Source: JAPLFM01 sp964650885
GTDB lineage: Bacteria; Bacteroidota; Ignavibacteria; Kapaibacteriales; UBA2268
Length of the DNA stretch: 6,811 nucleotides
Reading direction: 5' to 3'
Assembly (NCBI GenBank): GCA_964650885.1
Contig: CAZYXG010000075.1
Location: 1-6,811 of the forward strand
Both the position numbers and the translations under genes were made by a program. Shown here piece by piece: positions 1 to 5,809 of the stretch (within the stretch, counting starts at the first letter, position 1; the number at the start of each line of letters is the position of its first letter). The notes under the pieces were generated by a model. That model was not told where the DNA came from, did no database searches, and saw nothing but the letters and a program-made list of their open reading frames with translations.

Positions 1-72
1 TCAGCATTTGACGATAGATAGTGAGTTGTATTTGGGGTAAGTTTTCATTAAATTTTTGGTATGGGTAATTAG

Positions 73-108
73 AAAAAAAGCTCACACTTCTTTTGAAATA
101 TGAGCTTT
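73..108 (-). terminator. Intrinsic terminator of ssrA
   Basis: Read on the minus strand, this is a hairpin of about 14 base pairs (two of them G-T). One arm starts AAAGCTCA, the other ends TGAGCTTT, the loop is AAAA (plus positions 91-94), and a run of seven T follows (plus positions 79-73). It begins about ten bases after the tmRNA 3' end, where the end of the precursor transcript would be expected. On the plus strand the hairpin is followed only by a broken T run, so it is mainly a minus-strand terminator. Confidence 0.88.
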
Positions 109-118
109 CTTTACTCTG

Positions 119-478
119 TGGAGATGCCGGGGTTCGAACCCGGGTCCGAAAAACTTCCAACTAGGCCACTACATGTTTATTTGCTTTATATATCTCGATT
201 GGTCATTCGCCAAGCAACAGGCATAACTTCTCAAAGCAACATTTGTCTCGCCGTTAGGTCTGCTGCACCCCTATTAGCACTTCTGTCTGATTTCGACACC
301 TTTAGCTGAACGGAACAGATACATTCAGTTAAAGATGAGAGCGTAACTTTTTGGTTAGGCTACTAAAGCGTAGTTTTCGTTTGCGTTTTTCATTTTAACG
401 GTTGTATTTACGTGCGGCACCATCAAGCACGACATGCGACTTTCGACTTCCGATTCCCGTCGAATCCAAATCATCCCC
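119..478 (-). ncRNA. ssrA: Transfer-messenger RNA (tmRNA)
   Basis: The tmRNA acts as alanyl-tRNA and mini-mRNA with SmpB to rescue stalled ribosomes and tag the unfinished protein for proteolysis. The 5' end (from 478 leftwards) reads GGGGATGATTTGGATTCGAC, a nearly universal tmRNA start. The 3' end holds a T arm, CCGGG-TTCGAAC-CCCGG, then CATCTCC. GGGGATG and CATCTCC form a seven-pair acceptor stem whose third pair is G-U, the alanine identity element. About 360 nt is the normal size for a one-piece tmRNA. The internal frame encodes a tag ending ANENYALVA. The discriminator A is at 119 and is followed by CAG, so CCA is not encoded and must be added afterwards. The gene is divergent from fumC and has its own promoter-like motifs and terminator. 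Identity is near certain; the exact 3' end is known to within about two bases. Confidence 0.97.
355..390 (-). other. Proteolysis-tag reading frame within tmRNA
   Basis: On the minus strand, codons 390-358 read K-N-A-N-E-N-Y-A-L-V-A, followed by TAA (357-355). This closely matches the E. coli tag ANDENYALAA. The resume codon cannot be fixed from sequence alone: it could be the AAA at 390, the AAC at 387 or the GCA at 384. The last tag codons form a small CTAC/GTAG hairpin (373-360) just before the stop, like helix 5 of other tmRNAs. The tail LVA replaces the common LAA; hydrophobic residues at this place are still compatible with ClpXP-type recognition. Confidence 0.85.
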
Positions 479-500
479 TTGTTTGCGAGATATTTGAATA

Positions 501-544
501 CAAATTTACAAAAATAATTTGTGAGTTTTTAAGTATTGTCAAAA
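501..544 (-). promoter_or_regulatory. Candidate ssrA promoter, Bacteroidota type
   Basis: On the minus strand TTTTGACA (544-537) is followed after 20 bases by TATTTTTG (516-509), which fits the Bacteroidota -7 consensus TAnnTTTG. A second exact match, TAAATTTG (508-501), follows directly. Transcription would start about 20-30 bases before the mature tmRNA 5' end at 478, leaving a short leader for RNase P to remove. The TTGACA hexamer could also serve as an ordinary -35 box. Assignment is by motif and position only. Confidence 0.55.
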
Positions 545-602
545 TTAAAATTGAAAAATCAATTAAATTGCTTTTTTAAAAATTAACAATTCGGAAATTT
601 GT

Positions 603-1994
603 ATGTCAATGAGAATAGAAAAAGATTCAATGGGCGAAATTGAAGTGCCTAACGATGTCTATTATGGTGCTCAATCAGCTCGCTCTTTAATCCATTTTGA
701 AATTGGTATTGAGCGTATGCCTCGTGAACTTATCCGTGCTATGGGTATCTTGAAAAAAGCTGCGGCTATTGCTAATACCGACTTAGGAGTTTTGGCTAAA
801 GACAAATGCGATTTGATTGCCAAATCTGCCGATGAAGTAATTGCAGGCAAACTCGATGCACACTTCCCTTTATCTGTTTGGCAAACTGGCTCTGGCACTC
901 AAAGCAATATGAATACTAACGAAGTGATTTCAAACCGTGCTATCGAAATGGCTGGCGGAGTGATGGGTAGCAAATCCCCTATCCACCCAAATGACGATGT
1001 GAATAAATCTCAAAGCTCAAACGACACTTTCCCCACTGCTATGCACATTGCTGCGGCTGAGCAATTGGTTCATAATTTAATTCCAGCTTTAAAAGAGCTT
1101 CGCAATACGTTGCATAGCAAAGCTATTGCTTTCAAAGACATTATCAAAAGTGGACGTACTCACTTAATGGATGCTGTGCCTTTGACTTTGGGTCAAGAAT
1201 TTTCAGCTTATGTTCAGCAATTAGATATGGCTATTGAGCGCATCAACTTAGTTCTACCAGGGCTTTATGAATTAGCTTTGGGTGGAACAGCTGTGGGAAC
1301 TGGGCTTAACTCACATCCAAAATTTGCAGTAACTTCTGCTGCTAAAATAGCTGAATTGACTGGACTGCCTTTCGTAACAGCACCAAATAAGTTTGAAGCT
1401 TTGGCTGCCCACGATGCTCTTGTTTTCGCACACGGAGCACTCAAAACATTGGCTGCTTCTTTTATGAAGATTGCAAATGATATTCGCTGGATGGCTTCGG
1501 GACCTCGCTGTGGATTTGGCGAATTGTCTATTCCAGAAAATGAACCTGGTTCATCTATTATGCCTGGCAAAGTGAACCCAACTCAATCCGAAGCAATGAC
1601 TATGGTTTGCTGCCAAGTGATGGGAAATGATGCTGCAATTAACTTTGCTGGCACTCAAGGGAATTTTGAATTGAATGTTTTCAAACCAGTAATGATTTAT
1701 AATTTCTTGCAAAGTGTTAGGCTTTTGGCTGATTCTTGCCGAATGTTCAATGAGCATTGTGCAGTTGGAATAGAGCCAATTCGTGAGAAATTGGATTACT
1801 ATATGAATAACACATTGATGCTTGTAACTGCATTGAATCCGCACATTGGCTATGATAATGCAGCAAAGATTGCAAAACACGCCCATAAAACTGGCGGCAC
1901 ATTGCGTGATGCTGGTATTGAATTAAACTTACTTTCTGGTGAGGATTTCGATAAATTTGTTAGACCACAAGATATGCTTGAACCAAGTCTGTAA
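603..1994 (+). CDS. fumC: Class II fumarate hydratase (fumarase C)
   Basis: FumC interconverts fumarate and (S)-malate in the TCA cycle; it is an oxygen-stable, iron-free cytosolic homotetramer. The 463 residues match E. coli FumC (467) almost end to end. Visible are the opening R-x-EKDSMG, the active-site stretch TGSGTQSNMN (95-104), the secondary-site HPND (128-131), SSND (138-141), GRTHLMDA with the catalytic His (187), and the superfamily signature GSSIMPGKVN (316-325) carrying the catalytic Ser on its mobile loop. ELALGGTAVGTG (223-234) and HCAVGIEP (385-392) are also typical. ATG at 603 is used here; ATG at 609 would give nearly the same protein, and neither has a clear Shine-Dalgarno sequence. 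The gene appears monocistronic, with a terminator 21 bases after the stop. Argininosuccinate lyase and aspartase belong to the same superfamily, but the motif set favours fumarase strongly. Confidence 0.97.
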   Translation: MSMRIEKDSMGEIEVPNDVYYGAQSARSLIHFEIGIERMPRELIRAMGILKKAAAIANTDLGVLAKDKCDLIAKSADEVIAGKLDAHFPLSVWQTGSGTQSNMNTNEVISNRAIEMAGGVMGSKSPIHPNDDVNKSQSSNDTFPTAMHIAAAEQLVHNLIPALKELRNTLHSKAIAFKDIIKSGRTHLMDAVPLTLGQEFSAYVQQLDMAIERINLVLPGLYELALGGTAVGTGLNSHPKFAVTSAAKIAELTGLPFVTAPNKFEALAAHDALVFAHGALKTLAASFMKIANDIRWMASGPRCGFGELSIPENEPGSSIMPGKVNPTQSEAMTMVCCQVMGNDAAINFAGTQGNFELNVFKPVMIYNFLQSVRLLADSCRMFNEHCAVGIEPIREKLDYYMNNTLMLVTALNPHIGYDNAAKIAKHAHKTGGTLRDAGIELNLLSGEDFDKFVRPQDMLEPSL

Positions 1995-2015
1995 TTAATT
2001 TAGTTAAGTACATAT

Positions 2016-2054
2016 AAGTCCGCAAACTTTCATTGGTCTGCGGACTTTTTTTTT
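2016..2054 (+). terminator. Intrinsic terminator of fumC
   Basis: AAGTCCGCA (2016-2024) pairs perfectly with TGCGGACTT (2039-2047) across a 14-base loop, and the arm runs into nine T (2046-2054). It starts 21 bases after the fumC stop. Its T tract touches the stop codon of the convergent membrane-protein gene (2053-2055). Read from the other strand the hairpin lacks a T run, so it probably terminates fumC only, though it may protect the 3' end of the opposing transcript. Confidence 0.92.
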
Positions 2055-3639
2055 ATTTTCTTTTGTAAATCAAATACGCACCATTAGTTTGAACTAAAGT
2101 GAAATTGGAGTCAATATATCTATCCAAAATATATACTTTCTTTGAAACTGAAGATTCATTTGGCTGCCAAGGGGAAATCAAATCTTCCTTAACAATATAT
2201 CTAACTTTGTTATTTTGCAAATCACTCACAATCTCATTTTGCACAGCCACTGTATTAGCAACATTTGGATGCAGCTCATAGTATTTTGTAGCAGGCATTC
2301 TGTTTGCTATTTGATAGAACACAATGTCATTCAAAAATAGCTTATCGTTTCGCAAATTGCAGACAAATATTTTCTCATTAGCATTGGTATTTCTATCAAT
2401 ATAATCTCTTGTTGCCAATAAATTTTTCACTCGCTCTGGGTCTTCTCTAGGCATTTCAGCTATTGGTATATCCCAGCTTTGCCATTGAGTTAGAAACTTT
2501 TGTAATTGCTTTGCTTTCACAGTAAGTGGAACAGAAATTAGGAATATACAAACAGTATAGAAAATCAAATTTGCTTGCTTAATGCTATTCCATTTCAGTG
2601 AATAGCCCAATAGTATTACAGCAATTATAGTTGTCGGAAAAATACGCTCAAAATCTGAGAATACAAGTGCTTGAGTGTATAAGTTCAGCCCAAAATTGAA
2701 CAGAATCATTGTCAGCACAAACTCCATATTTCTTGTTGTAATTTGCTTTTTAATTAACTTGCGAATTATATTGATTATTGCGAATAAGTAGATGAATGCT
2801 GGAGTAAAGAACGCAATTCCAAGCCACGCTTCCCTAACTCTCGATTCGAATTTGGAATGGCTATAAATCAAATCTAATGGATTTGGAAACGGAATAGATC
2901 TTGTTTGCGAATAAATATGAACTGGGAAATCATAAAGTTGGGAGATTAAATCACTCGTTGGGATTTGCCACCAAAAAATAATCAATGGAATAATAAAGCT
3001 GCTACCAAGCCAAAAAGGAAATGTCGTTTTTAAGCCAAATTTCACTCGCTGCCAAATAGTCATTTCTTGTGCTTCATCGAATGTCCAGCTAAAAAAGAAG
3101 AACGATTGGAAGAACATACCCCAAAAAGCGATAATCATTTCGTGACGGAAATATGCAATCAATACCGAGAGCAAACCAGAGAAAAACATATAGGAGTTTT
3201 TCTTTGTGAATACATATTTATAAAGCAGGAAAAAGTTTGCAAAAAGTATAAATACTGCTATAAAAATAGCTTTGCCAAAATAATCATTCACAGAAAGCCA
3301 AAGAGCGGCAAGAAACACAGCTATATACAAATAGCGAGAATCTAAGATTTTCGCTGCAATTGATTTATACATATAAATAAAAGCAACAAAAAGAAGAATG
3401 TACGCAAAACGAAGGAAATCTATAGAAAAACCGAAGACTTTTATGATGGCAGCAAGGAATGCAAAATGCCCCACACCATAAACTGTCCAAAAATCTCTAT
3501 AAGGAAGTTTTCCACTTAATAAACTCAATGCTCCTTGATATCCAATTGCTTCGTCATAGATATTAATCCTATGAAAAACTGTAGAAACGAGCAATAAGGC
3601 TACTATGAGCCAGAAGAATGGTATTAGATATTTTTTCAA
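2053..3639 (-). CDS. GT-C-like membrane glycosyltransferase, family 39-like
   Basis: This 528-residue integral membrane protein probably uses a lipid-linked sugar outside the inner membrane to glycosylate lipid or polysaccharide; the substrate is unknown. An N-terminal membrane segment (about 5-22) is followed by a loop with YDE (28-30), resembling the catalytic DE of GT-C enzymes, then PYRDFW (46-51) and YGVGHF (54-59), typical of family 39 members. Roughly ten more hydrophobic segments follow to about residue 375, with SDFERIFP (328-335) late in the set. A soluble tail of about 150 residues ends at 528. The start appears to be TTG at 3639: an in-frame stop lies two codons upstream and the first internal Met is near residue 90, beyond the DE loop. 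A weak GAGAA precedes the TTG. The gene stands alone, convergent with fumC and divergent from rplU. The fold is likely; enzyme activity is inference. Confidence 0.78.
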   Translation of the reverse strand: MKKYLIPFFWLIVALLLVSTVFHRINIYDEAIGYQGALSLLSGKLPYRDFWTVYGVGHFAFLAAIIKVFGFSIDFLRFAYILLFVAFIYMYKSIAAKILDSRYLYIAVFLAALWLSVNDYFGKAIFIAVFILFANFFLLYKYVFTKKNSYMFFSGLLSVLIAYFRHEMIIAFWGMFFQSFFFFSWTFDEAQEMTIWQRVKFGLKTTFPFWLGSSFIIPLIIFWWQIPTSDLISQLYDFPVHIYSQTRSIPFPNPLDLIYSHSKFESRVREAWLGIAFFTPAFIYLFAIINIIRKLIKKQITTRNMEFVLTMILFNFGLNLYTQALVFSDFERIFPTTIIAVILLGYSLKWNSIKQANLIFYTVCIFLISVPLTVKAKQLQKFLTQWQSWDIPIAEMPREDPERVKNLLATRDYIDRNTNANEKIFVCNLRNDKLFLNDIVFYQIANRMPATKYYELHPNVANTVAVQNEIVSDLQNNKVRYIVKEDLISPWQPNESSVSKKVYILDRYIDSNFTLVQTNGAYLIYKRK

Positions 3640-3668
3640 TTCTCAGAAATTTTATATTTATAATCATT

Positions 3669-3676
3669 CAAAAATA
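3669..3676 (-). promoter_or_regulatory. Candidate -7 element for membrane-protein gene
   Basis: On the minus strand TATTTTTG fits the Bacteroidota -7 consensus TAnnTTTG and lies 29 bases before the TTG start at 3639. A second exact match, TATGTTTG (3710-3703), lies further upstream. No well-spaced -33 TTTG accompanies either: the nearest to the first is 26 bases away. In such AT-rich sequence chance matches are possible, so this is a weak call. Confidence 0.3.
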
Positions 3677-3722
3677 AGTAAATTTCGGGCTAAAATCACA
3701 CACAAACATAATTTTTAGAAAT

Positions 3723-3758
3723 ATCTCTTTGTAATTCAAGAGATTCTTCTTAAATTGC
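3723..3758 (+). promoter_or_regulatory. rplU upstream region: inverted repeat and weak promoter
   Basis: The 168-base divergent region 3640-3807 holds no gene. Two overlapping signals lie on the rplU side. An inverted repeat ATCTCTT (3723-3729) / AAGAGAT (3738-3744) could form a short hairpin or an operator. TTTG (3728-3731) is followed after 19 bases by TAAATTGC (3751-3758), a partial match to TAnnTTTG at the expected distance. If that promoter is real the inverted repeat overlaps its -33 element, and transcripts would start near 3762, about 45 bases before the rplU ATG. Both are tentative. Confidence 0.3.
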
Positions 3759-3807
3759 AAATCTTACAATTGAAAAAATAAAAATTAATTAATTAAAGGA
3801 TTCAATA

Positions 3808-4116
3808 ATGTTCGCAGTTGTTGAAATCGCTGGACAGCAATTTGAAGTTACTGAAAATCAGCATTTGAATGTTCCTATGTTGGACGCAAAGTCTGGTGAT
3901 AACTTAGAATTCACAAATATTCTTGTGGCTGGCACAAGAGACAATGCTAAAATTGGCTCTCCATATATCCCTGGTAAAGTTACTGCTAAAGTAATCGAAC
4001 AAATCAGAGGTCAAAAAGTTTTAGTATTCCATAAAAAACGTCGTAAGGGCTATCGTAAATTGAATGGCCACAGACAAAACTTTACTACAATTGAAATTAC
4101 AAACATTAATATTTAA
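3808..4116 (+). CDS. rplU: 50S ribosomal protein L21
   Basis: L21 is a component of the large ribosomal subunit that binds 23S rRNA. The 102 residues are the normal length. The start MFAVVEIAGQQFEVTE corresponds to the usual YAIVEIGGKQYKV opening. IGSPYIPGKVTAKV (49-62) matches the conserved IGTPYV-G stretch. The basic end KKRRKGYRKLNGHRQ (76-90) followed by FTTIEI contains the L21 family signature around K-x-x-GHRQ. ATG at 3808 is preceded by AAAGGA (3795-3800) at seven bases, one of the few plausible Shine-Dalgarno sequences in the window. It is the first gene of the usual rplU-rpmA pair, with rpmA nine bases downstream. Confidence 0.97.
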   Translation: MFAVVEIAGQQFEVTENQHLNVPMLDAKSGDNLEFTNILVAGTRDNAKIGSPYIPGKVTAKVIEQIRGQKVLVFHKKRRKGYRKLNGHRQNFTTIEITNINI

Positions 4117-4125
4117 GGTTTAACA

Positions 4126-4380
4126 ATGGCTCACAAGAAAGGTCAAGGTTCCGTTAAGAACGGACGTGATTCACACGCTCAAAGACTTGGTGTGAAACTT
4201 TATGGCGGTGAAAAAGCTGAAGCTGGCAACATTATAGTACGTCAAAGAGGTTCTGAATTTAAAAACGGACTAAATGTTGGCGTTGGTAAGGATTTTACAT
4301 TGTTTGCTTTGAAAGATGGCGTAGTGGAATTCAAACAAGTTACGAAATCTAAAAAACAAGTTTCTGTGATTACACAATAA
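4126..4380 (+). CDS. rpmA: 50S ribosomal protein L27
   Basis: L27 is a large-subunit protein whose flexible N-terminus reaches the peptidyl transferase centre and helps place the tRNA ends. The 84-residue length is typical. The MAHKKGQGSVKNGRDS opening and RLGVK (20-24) are characteristic, and GNIIVRQRGSEFKNG (34-48) fits the family signature. There is no N-terminal extension before MAHKKG, so the Prp-type cleavage known in Firmicutes is not expected. The HPG usual just after the signature arginine-glycine is KNG here (46-48), and the later GKDHT is GKDFT (54-58). The gap after rplU is nine bases, and an AAGG (4115-4118) overlapping the rplU stop is the likely ribosome site. A strong terminator follows. 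Confidence 0.97.
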   Translation: MAHKKGQGSVKNGRDSHAQRLGVKLYGGEKAEAGNIIVRQRGSEFKNGLNVGVGKDFTLFALKDGVVEFKQVTKSKKQVSVITQ

Positions 4381-4384
4381 TCGT

Positions 4385-4408
4385 TATATTTGTATGTGAT
4401 TATTCACA
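4385..4408 (+). other. TAnnTTTG match and inverted repeat after rpmA
   Basis: Between the rpmA stop and its terminator lie TATATTTG (4385-4392), an exact TAnnTTTG match, and a TGTGA (4395-4399) / TCACA (4404-4408) inverted repeat with a four-base gap. A transcript started here would end at the terminator after only some 60 bases. The inverted repeat resembles half-sites of CRP-family regulators, but those usually have a six-base gap. It may equally be chance in AT-rich sequence. Confidence 0.2.
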
Positions 4409-4433
4409 AACATTTAAAAAACTCATCACTTGT

Positions 4434-4467
4434 AAGGTTGACTTATTTATTAAGTCAACCTTTTTTT
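4434..4467 (+). terminator. Intrinsic terminator of rplU-rpmA
   Basis: AAGGTTGACTTA (4434-4445) and TAAGTCAACCTT (4451-4462) form a perfect 12-base-pair stem with a five-base loop, running into seven T (4461-4467). It closes the ribosomal-protein operon 53 bases after the rpmA stop and separates it from folB. It is the strongest terminator in the window. Confidence 0.95.
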
Positions 4468-4468
4468 G

Positions 4469-4501
4469 TTTGTTTGTTCTGAATTAATCATTTATAGTTT
4501 G
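4469..4501 (+). promoter_or_regulatory. Candidate folB operon promoter
   Basis: TTTG (4469-4472) is followed after 20 bases by TATAGTTTG (4493-4501), which is the TAnnTTTG consensus with one extra base. The likely start of transcription, near 4506, is about 20 bases before the folB ATG. A separate promoter is expected here because a strong terminator stands directly upstream. The motif match is imperfect. Confidence 0.4.
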
Positions 4502-4525
4502 TTAAATTAATTAAAAGTTAAAAAA

Positions 4526-4912
4526 ATGAAAGAAACATCGCTACTTAAATTAAGTATCAAAAATGCTCAATTCTATGCTTTCCATGGTGTGAAACCAGAA
4601 GAAACTAAATTGGGTGGTAAGTTCCAAGTTGATATTGATTTGTACTATAAAGATACAAATGCTGTAATGAACGACGATGTGAACTATGCTTTGAACTATG
4701 AAGAAGCATTATTCATTATTCAAGAAGTAATTACAAGTGAAAATTACAACCTAATCGAAACTTTGGCAAATGAAATACTTGAAACATTGCTTGAAAAATT
4801 CGATGAATTGCAAAAAGCTACTGTTAAAGTTAGAAAGCTGAATGCTCCAGTTCCTTACATTATTGACCATGTGGAAGTTGAGCAAACAATTGAAAGAATA
4901 GCTAATAAATAA
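4526..4912 (+). CDS. folB: Dihydroneopterin aldolase
   Basis: FolB splits 7,8-dihydroneopterin into 6-hydroxymethyl-7,8-dihydropterin and glycolaldehyde in folate synthesis; it is a cytosolic oligomer. The 128 residues are close to the family's usual 120. Visible are FYAFHGVKPEE (16-26), whose last Glu aligns with the catalytic Glu22 of the S. aureus enzyme, LNYEEA (56-61) with the active-site Tyr (58), NLIETLA (75-81) for pterin binding, and VRKLNAPVP (102-110) with the catalytic Lys at 104. ATG at 4526 has only an A-rich leader and no Shine-Dalgarno sequence. It is the first gene of the folB-folK-transporter cluster; folK starts five bases after its stop. The product is the direct substrate of FolK. 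Epimerase activity, seen in relatives, cannot be excluded. Confidence 0.95.
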   Translation: MKETSLLKLSIKNAQFYAFHGVKPEETKLGGKFQVDIDLYYKDTNAVMNDDVNYALNYEEALFIIQEVITSENYNLIETLANEILETLLEKFDELQKATVKVRKLNAPVPYIIDHVEVEQTIERIANK

Positions 4913-4917
4913 TTGCT

Positions 4918-5430
4918 ATGATAAAAACTAAGTCTTGCTCCGAAGATACTTTCGTTCTGCTATCTGTTGGCTCTAATATTGGCGATAGGCTTAGGAATAT
5001 AGAGGTTGCTTTTGAGCTATTAGTTGCGAACCAAACTCTGACAAATGCTGTAATGTCTTCATTCTACGAAACAGAACCAGTGGGCATTTTAGATCAGGAT
5101 TGGTTTCTTAATGTGGCAATTGCTGGAACAACCAAACTATGCAGTGGGGATTTGCTATTAGCTTGCAAAGAAATTGAACAGCAAATAGGCAGAGAAAAGC
5201 GAAAAAGGTGGCATAAAAGAGAAATTGATATTGACATAATCTTATTTGGCAATGAAATAGTCAATTCAGAGGAACTACAAATCCCCCACCCAAGACTATA
5301 CAAACGCAGATTTGTACTTTTGCCTTCCAATGAAATTGCAGCAAAGGTGAAAGTGCCAACTTTTGATATGACAATAGAAGAATTATTAAACGAATGCAAC
5401 GACACTTCAATAGTGAAAATATATGGATAA
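4918..5430 (+). CDS. folK: Hydroxymethyldihydropterin pyrophosphokinase (HPPK)
   Basis: FolK transfers pyrophosphate from ATP to 6-hydroxymethyl-7,8-dihydropterin, the step after FolB. The 170 residues show GSNIGDR (18-24), SSFYETEPVG (47-56), WFLNVA (62-67), LLLACKEIEQQIGREKRKRW (79-98), then REIDIDIILFG (101-111) with the magnesium-binding aspartates at 104 and 106, and IPHPRLYKRRFVLLP (122-136). The usual GPR before the aspartate motif is HKR here (99-101), a mild departure in the family signature, while both aspartates are intact. About ten extra residues precede the conserved core, so the true start could be slightly later, but ATG at 4918 sits five bases after folB and suits translational coupling. 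The 3' end overlaps the next gene by eight bases. Confidence 0.95.
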   Translation: MIKTKSCSEDTFVLLSVGSNIGDRLRNIEVAFELLVANQTLTNAVMSSFYETEPVGILDQDWFLNVAIAGTTKLCSGDLLLACKEIEQQIGREKRKRWHKREIDIDIILFGNEIVNSEELQIPHPRLYKRRFVLLPSNEIAAKVKVPTFDMTIEELLNECNDTSIVKIYG

Positions 5431-5686
5431 GAATCTAATAATAGAAATAATAGGTTATGTGGCAGCTTTTTGCACCACATTTGCTTTTTTGCCACAAGTG
5501 ATAAAAGTAATCAAGACAAAAGACACCTCAAGCATTTCGCTAGGTATGTACTTTATTTATATAATTGGGGTTACTTGTTGGTTGATTTTTGGATTGATGA
5601 CAAATTACCTTTCGATTATATTAGCAAATATAATCACATTCATTTTAGCATTAGTTGTAATTATACTCAAGCTGAAGTATAAGTAG
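5423..5686 (+). CDS. SemiSWEET-type small transporter (PQ-loop/MtN3)
   Basis: SemiSWEETs are about 85-95 residue membrane proteins with three helices that dimerise to carry sugars down a gradient. This 87-residue protein has helices near 5-28, 40-58 and 61-83. It has FLPQV (22-26) with the PQ-loop proline-glutamine, KTKDTSSISLGMY (31-43), the most characteristic stretch of the family, a Trp (53) and an Asn (69). These match the Trp and Asn that line the sugar pocket of studied members and keep the expected 16-residue spacing. ATG at 5423 lies inside folK, in another frame, overlapping it by eight bases; there is no Shine-Dalgarno sequence, which suggests coupled translation. The substrate is unknown. 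A folate-related substrate is conceivable from context only; a sugar remains the default. Confidence 0.9.
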   Translation: MDKNLIIEIIGYVAAFCTTFAFLPQVIKVIKTKDTSSISLGMYFIYIIGVTCWLIFGLMTNYLSIILANIITFILALVVIILKLKYK

Positions 5687-5720
5687 AATAAGGATTGGTG
5701 AGGCTTGGAAGGAGATAGAT

Positions 5721-5760
5721 TATGAGTGGTAAATGAAATGGTTTGTATGATCTACTCATA
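5721..5760 (+). other. Inverted repeat after SemiSWEET gene
   Basis: TATGAGTGG (5721-5729) can pair with CTACTCATA (5752-5760) over nine positions, one of them G-T, with a 22-base loop. Only TTT follows, so it is at best a weak transcript end for folB-folK-SemiSWEET. No other terminator is seen before the lipoprotein gene. Apart from this hairpin, one repeat copy and the next promoter, the stretch 5687-5870 holds nothing I can recognise. Confidence 0.3.
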
Positions 5761-5764
5761 TTTG

Positions 5765-5774
5765 AAATGCAAAC
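5765..5774 (+). repeat. Short repeat AAATGCAAAC, copy 1
   Basis: AAATGCAAAC recurs at 6645 and 6671, on the other side of the lipoprotein gene. With the preceding G (5764), the 11-base form GAAATGCAAAC is shared with the copy at 6670-6680. All three copies are in the same orientation. The role is unknown. Confidence 0.4.
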
Positions 5775-5809
5775 AAATTGATTTGATTATTATTAATTAC
5801 TTTTGTCGA

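Noticed and set aside
2..40. Possible last codons of a plus-strand gene (QHLTIDSELYLG then stop)
   Set aside because: Only twelve codons are visible and no family can be judged; such a short open end is expected by chance.
100..309. Plus-strand 69-codon open frame starting MSFLYSVEMPGFEPGSE
   Set aside because: It is antisense to the tmRNA gene; the MPGFEPGSE string is the well-known false translation of the conserved T arm and acceptor end.
1265..1886. Minus-strand open frames of 101 and 111 codons inside fumC
   Set aside because: They are antisense to a highly conserved coding region and show no recognisable protein features.
4395..4408. CRP-type binding site TGTGA-N4-TCACA
   Set aside because: The usual gap for CRP-family sites is six bases; here it is four, and the location inside an operon end gives no regulatory logic.
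5094..5495. Minus-strand 133-codon open frame across folK and the SemiSWEET gene
   Set aside because: It is antisense to two clearly identified genes and its sequence looks like a random translation.
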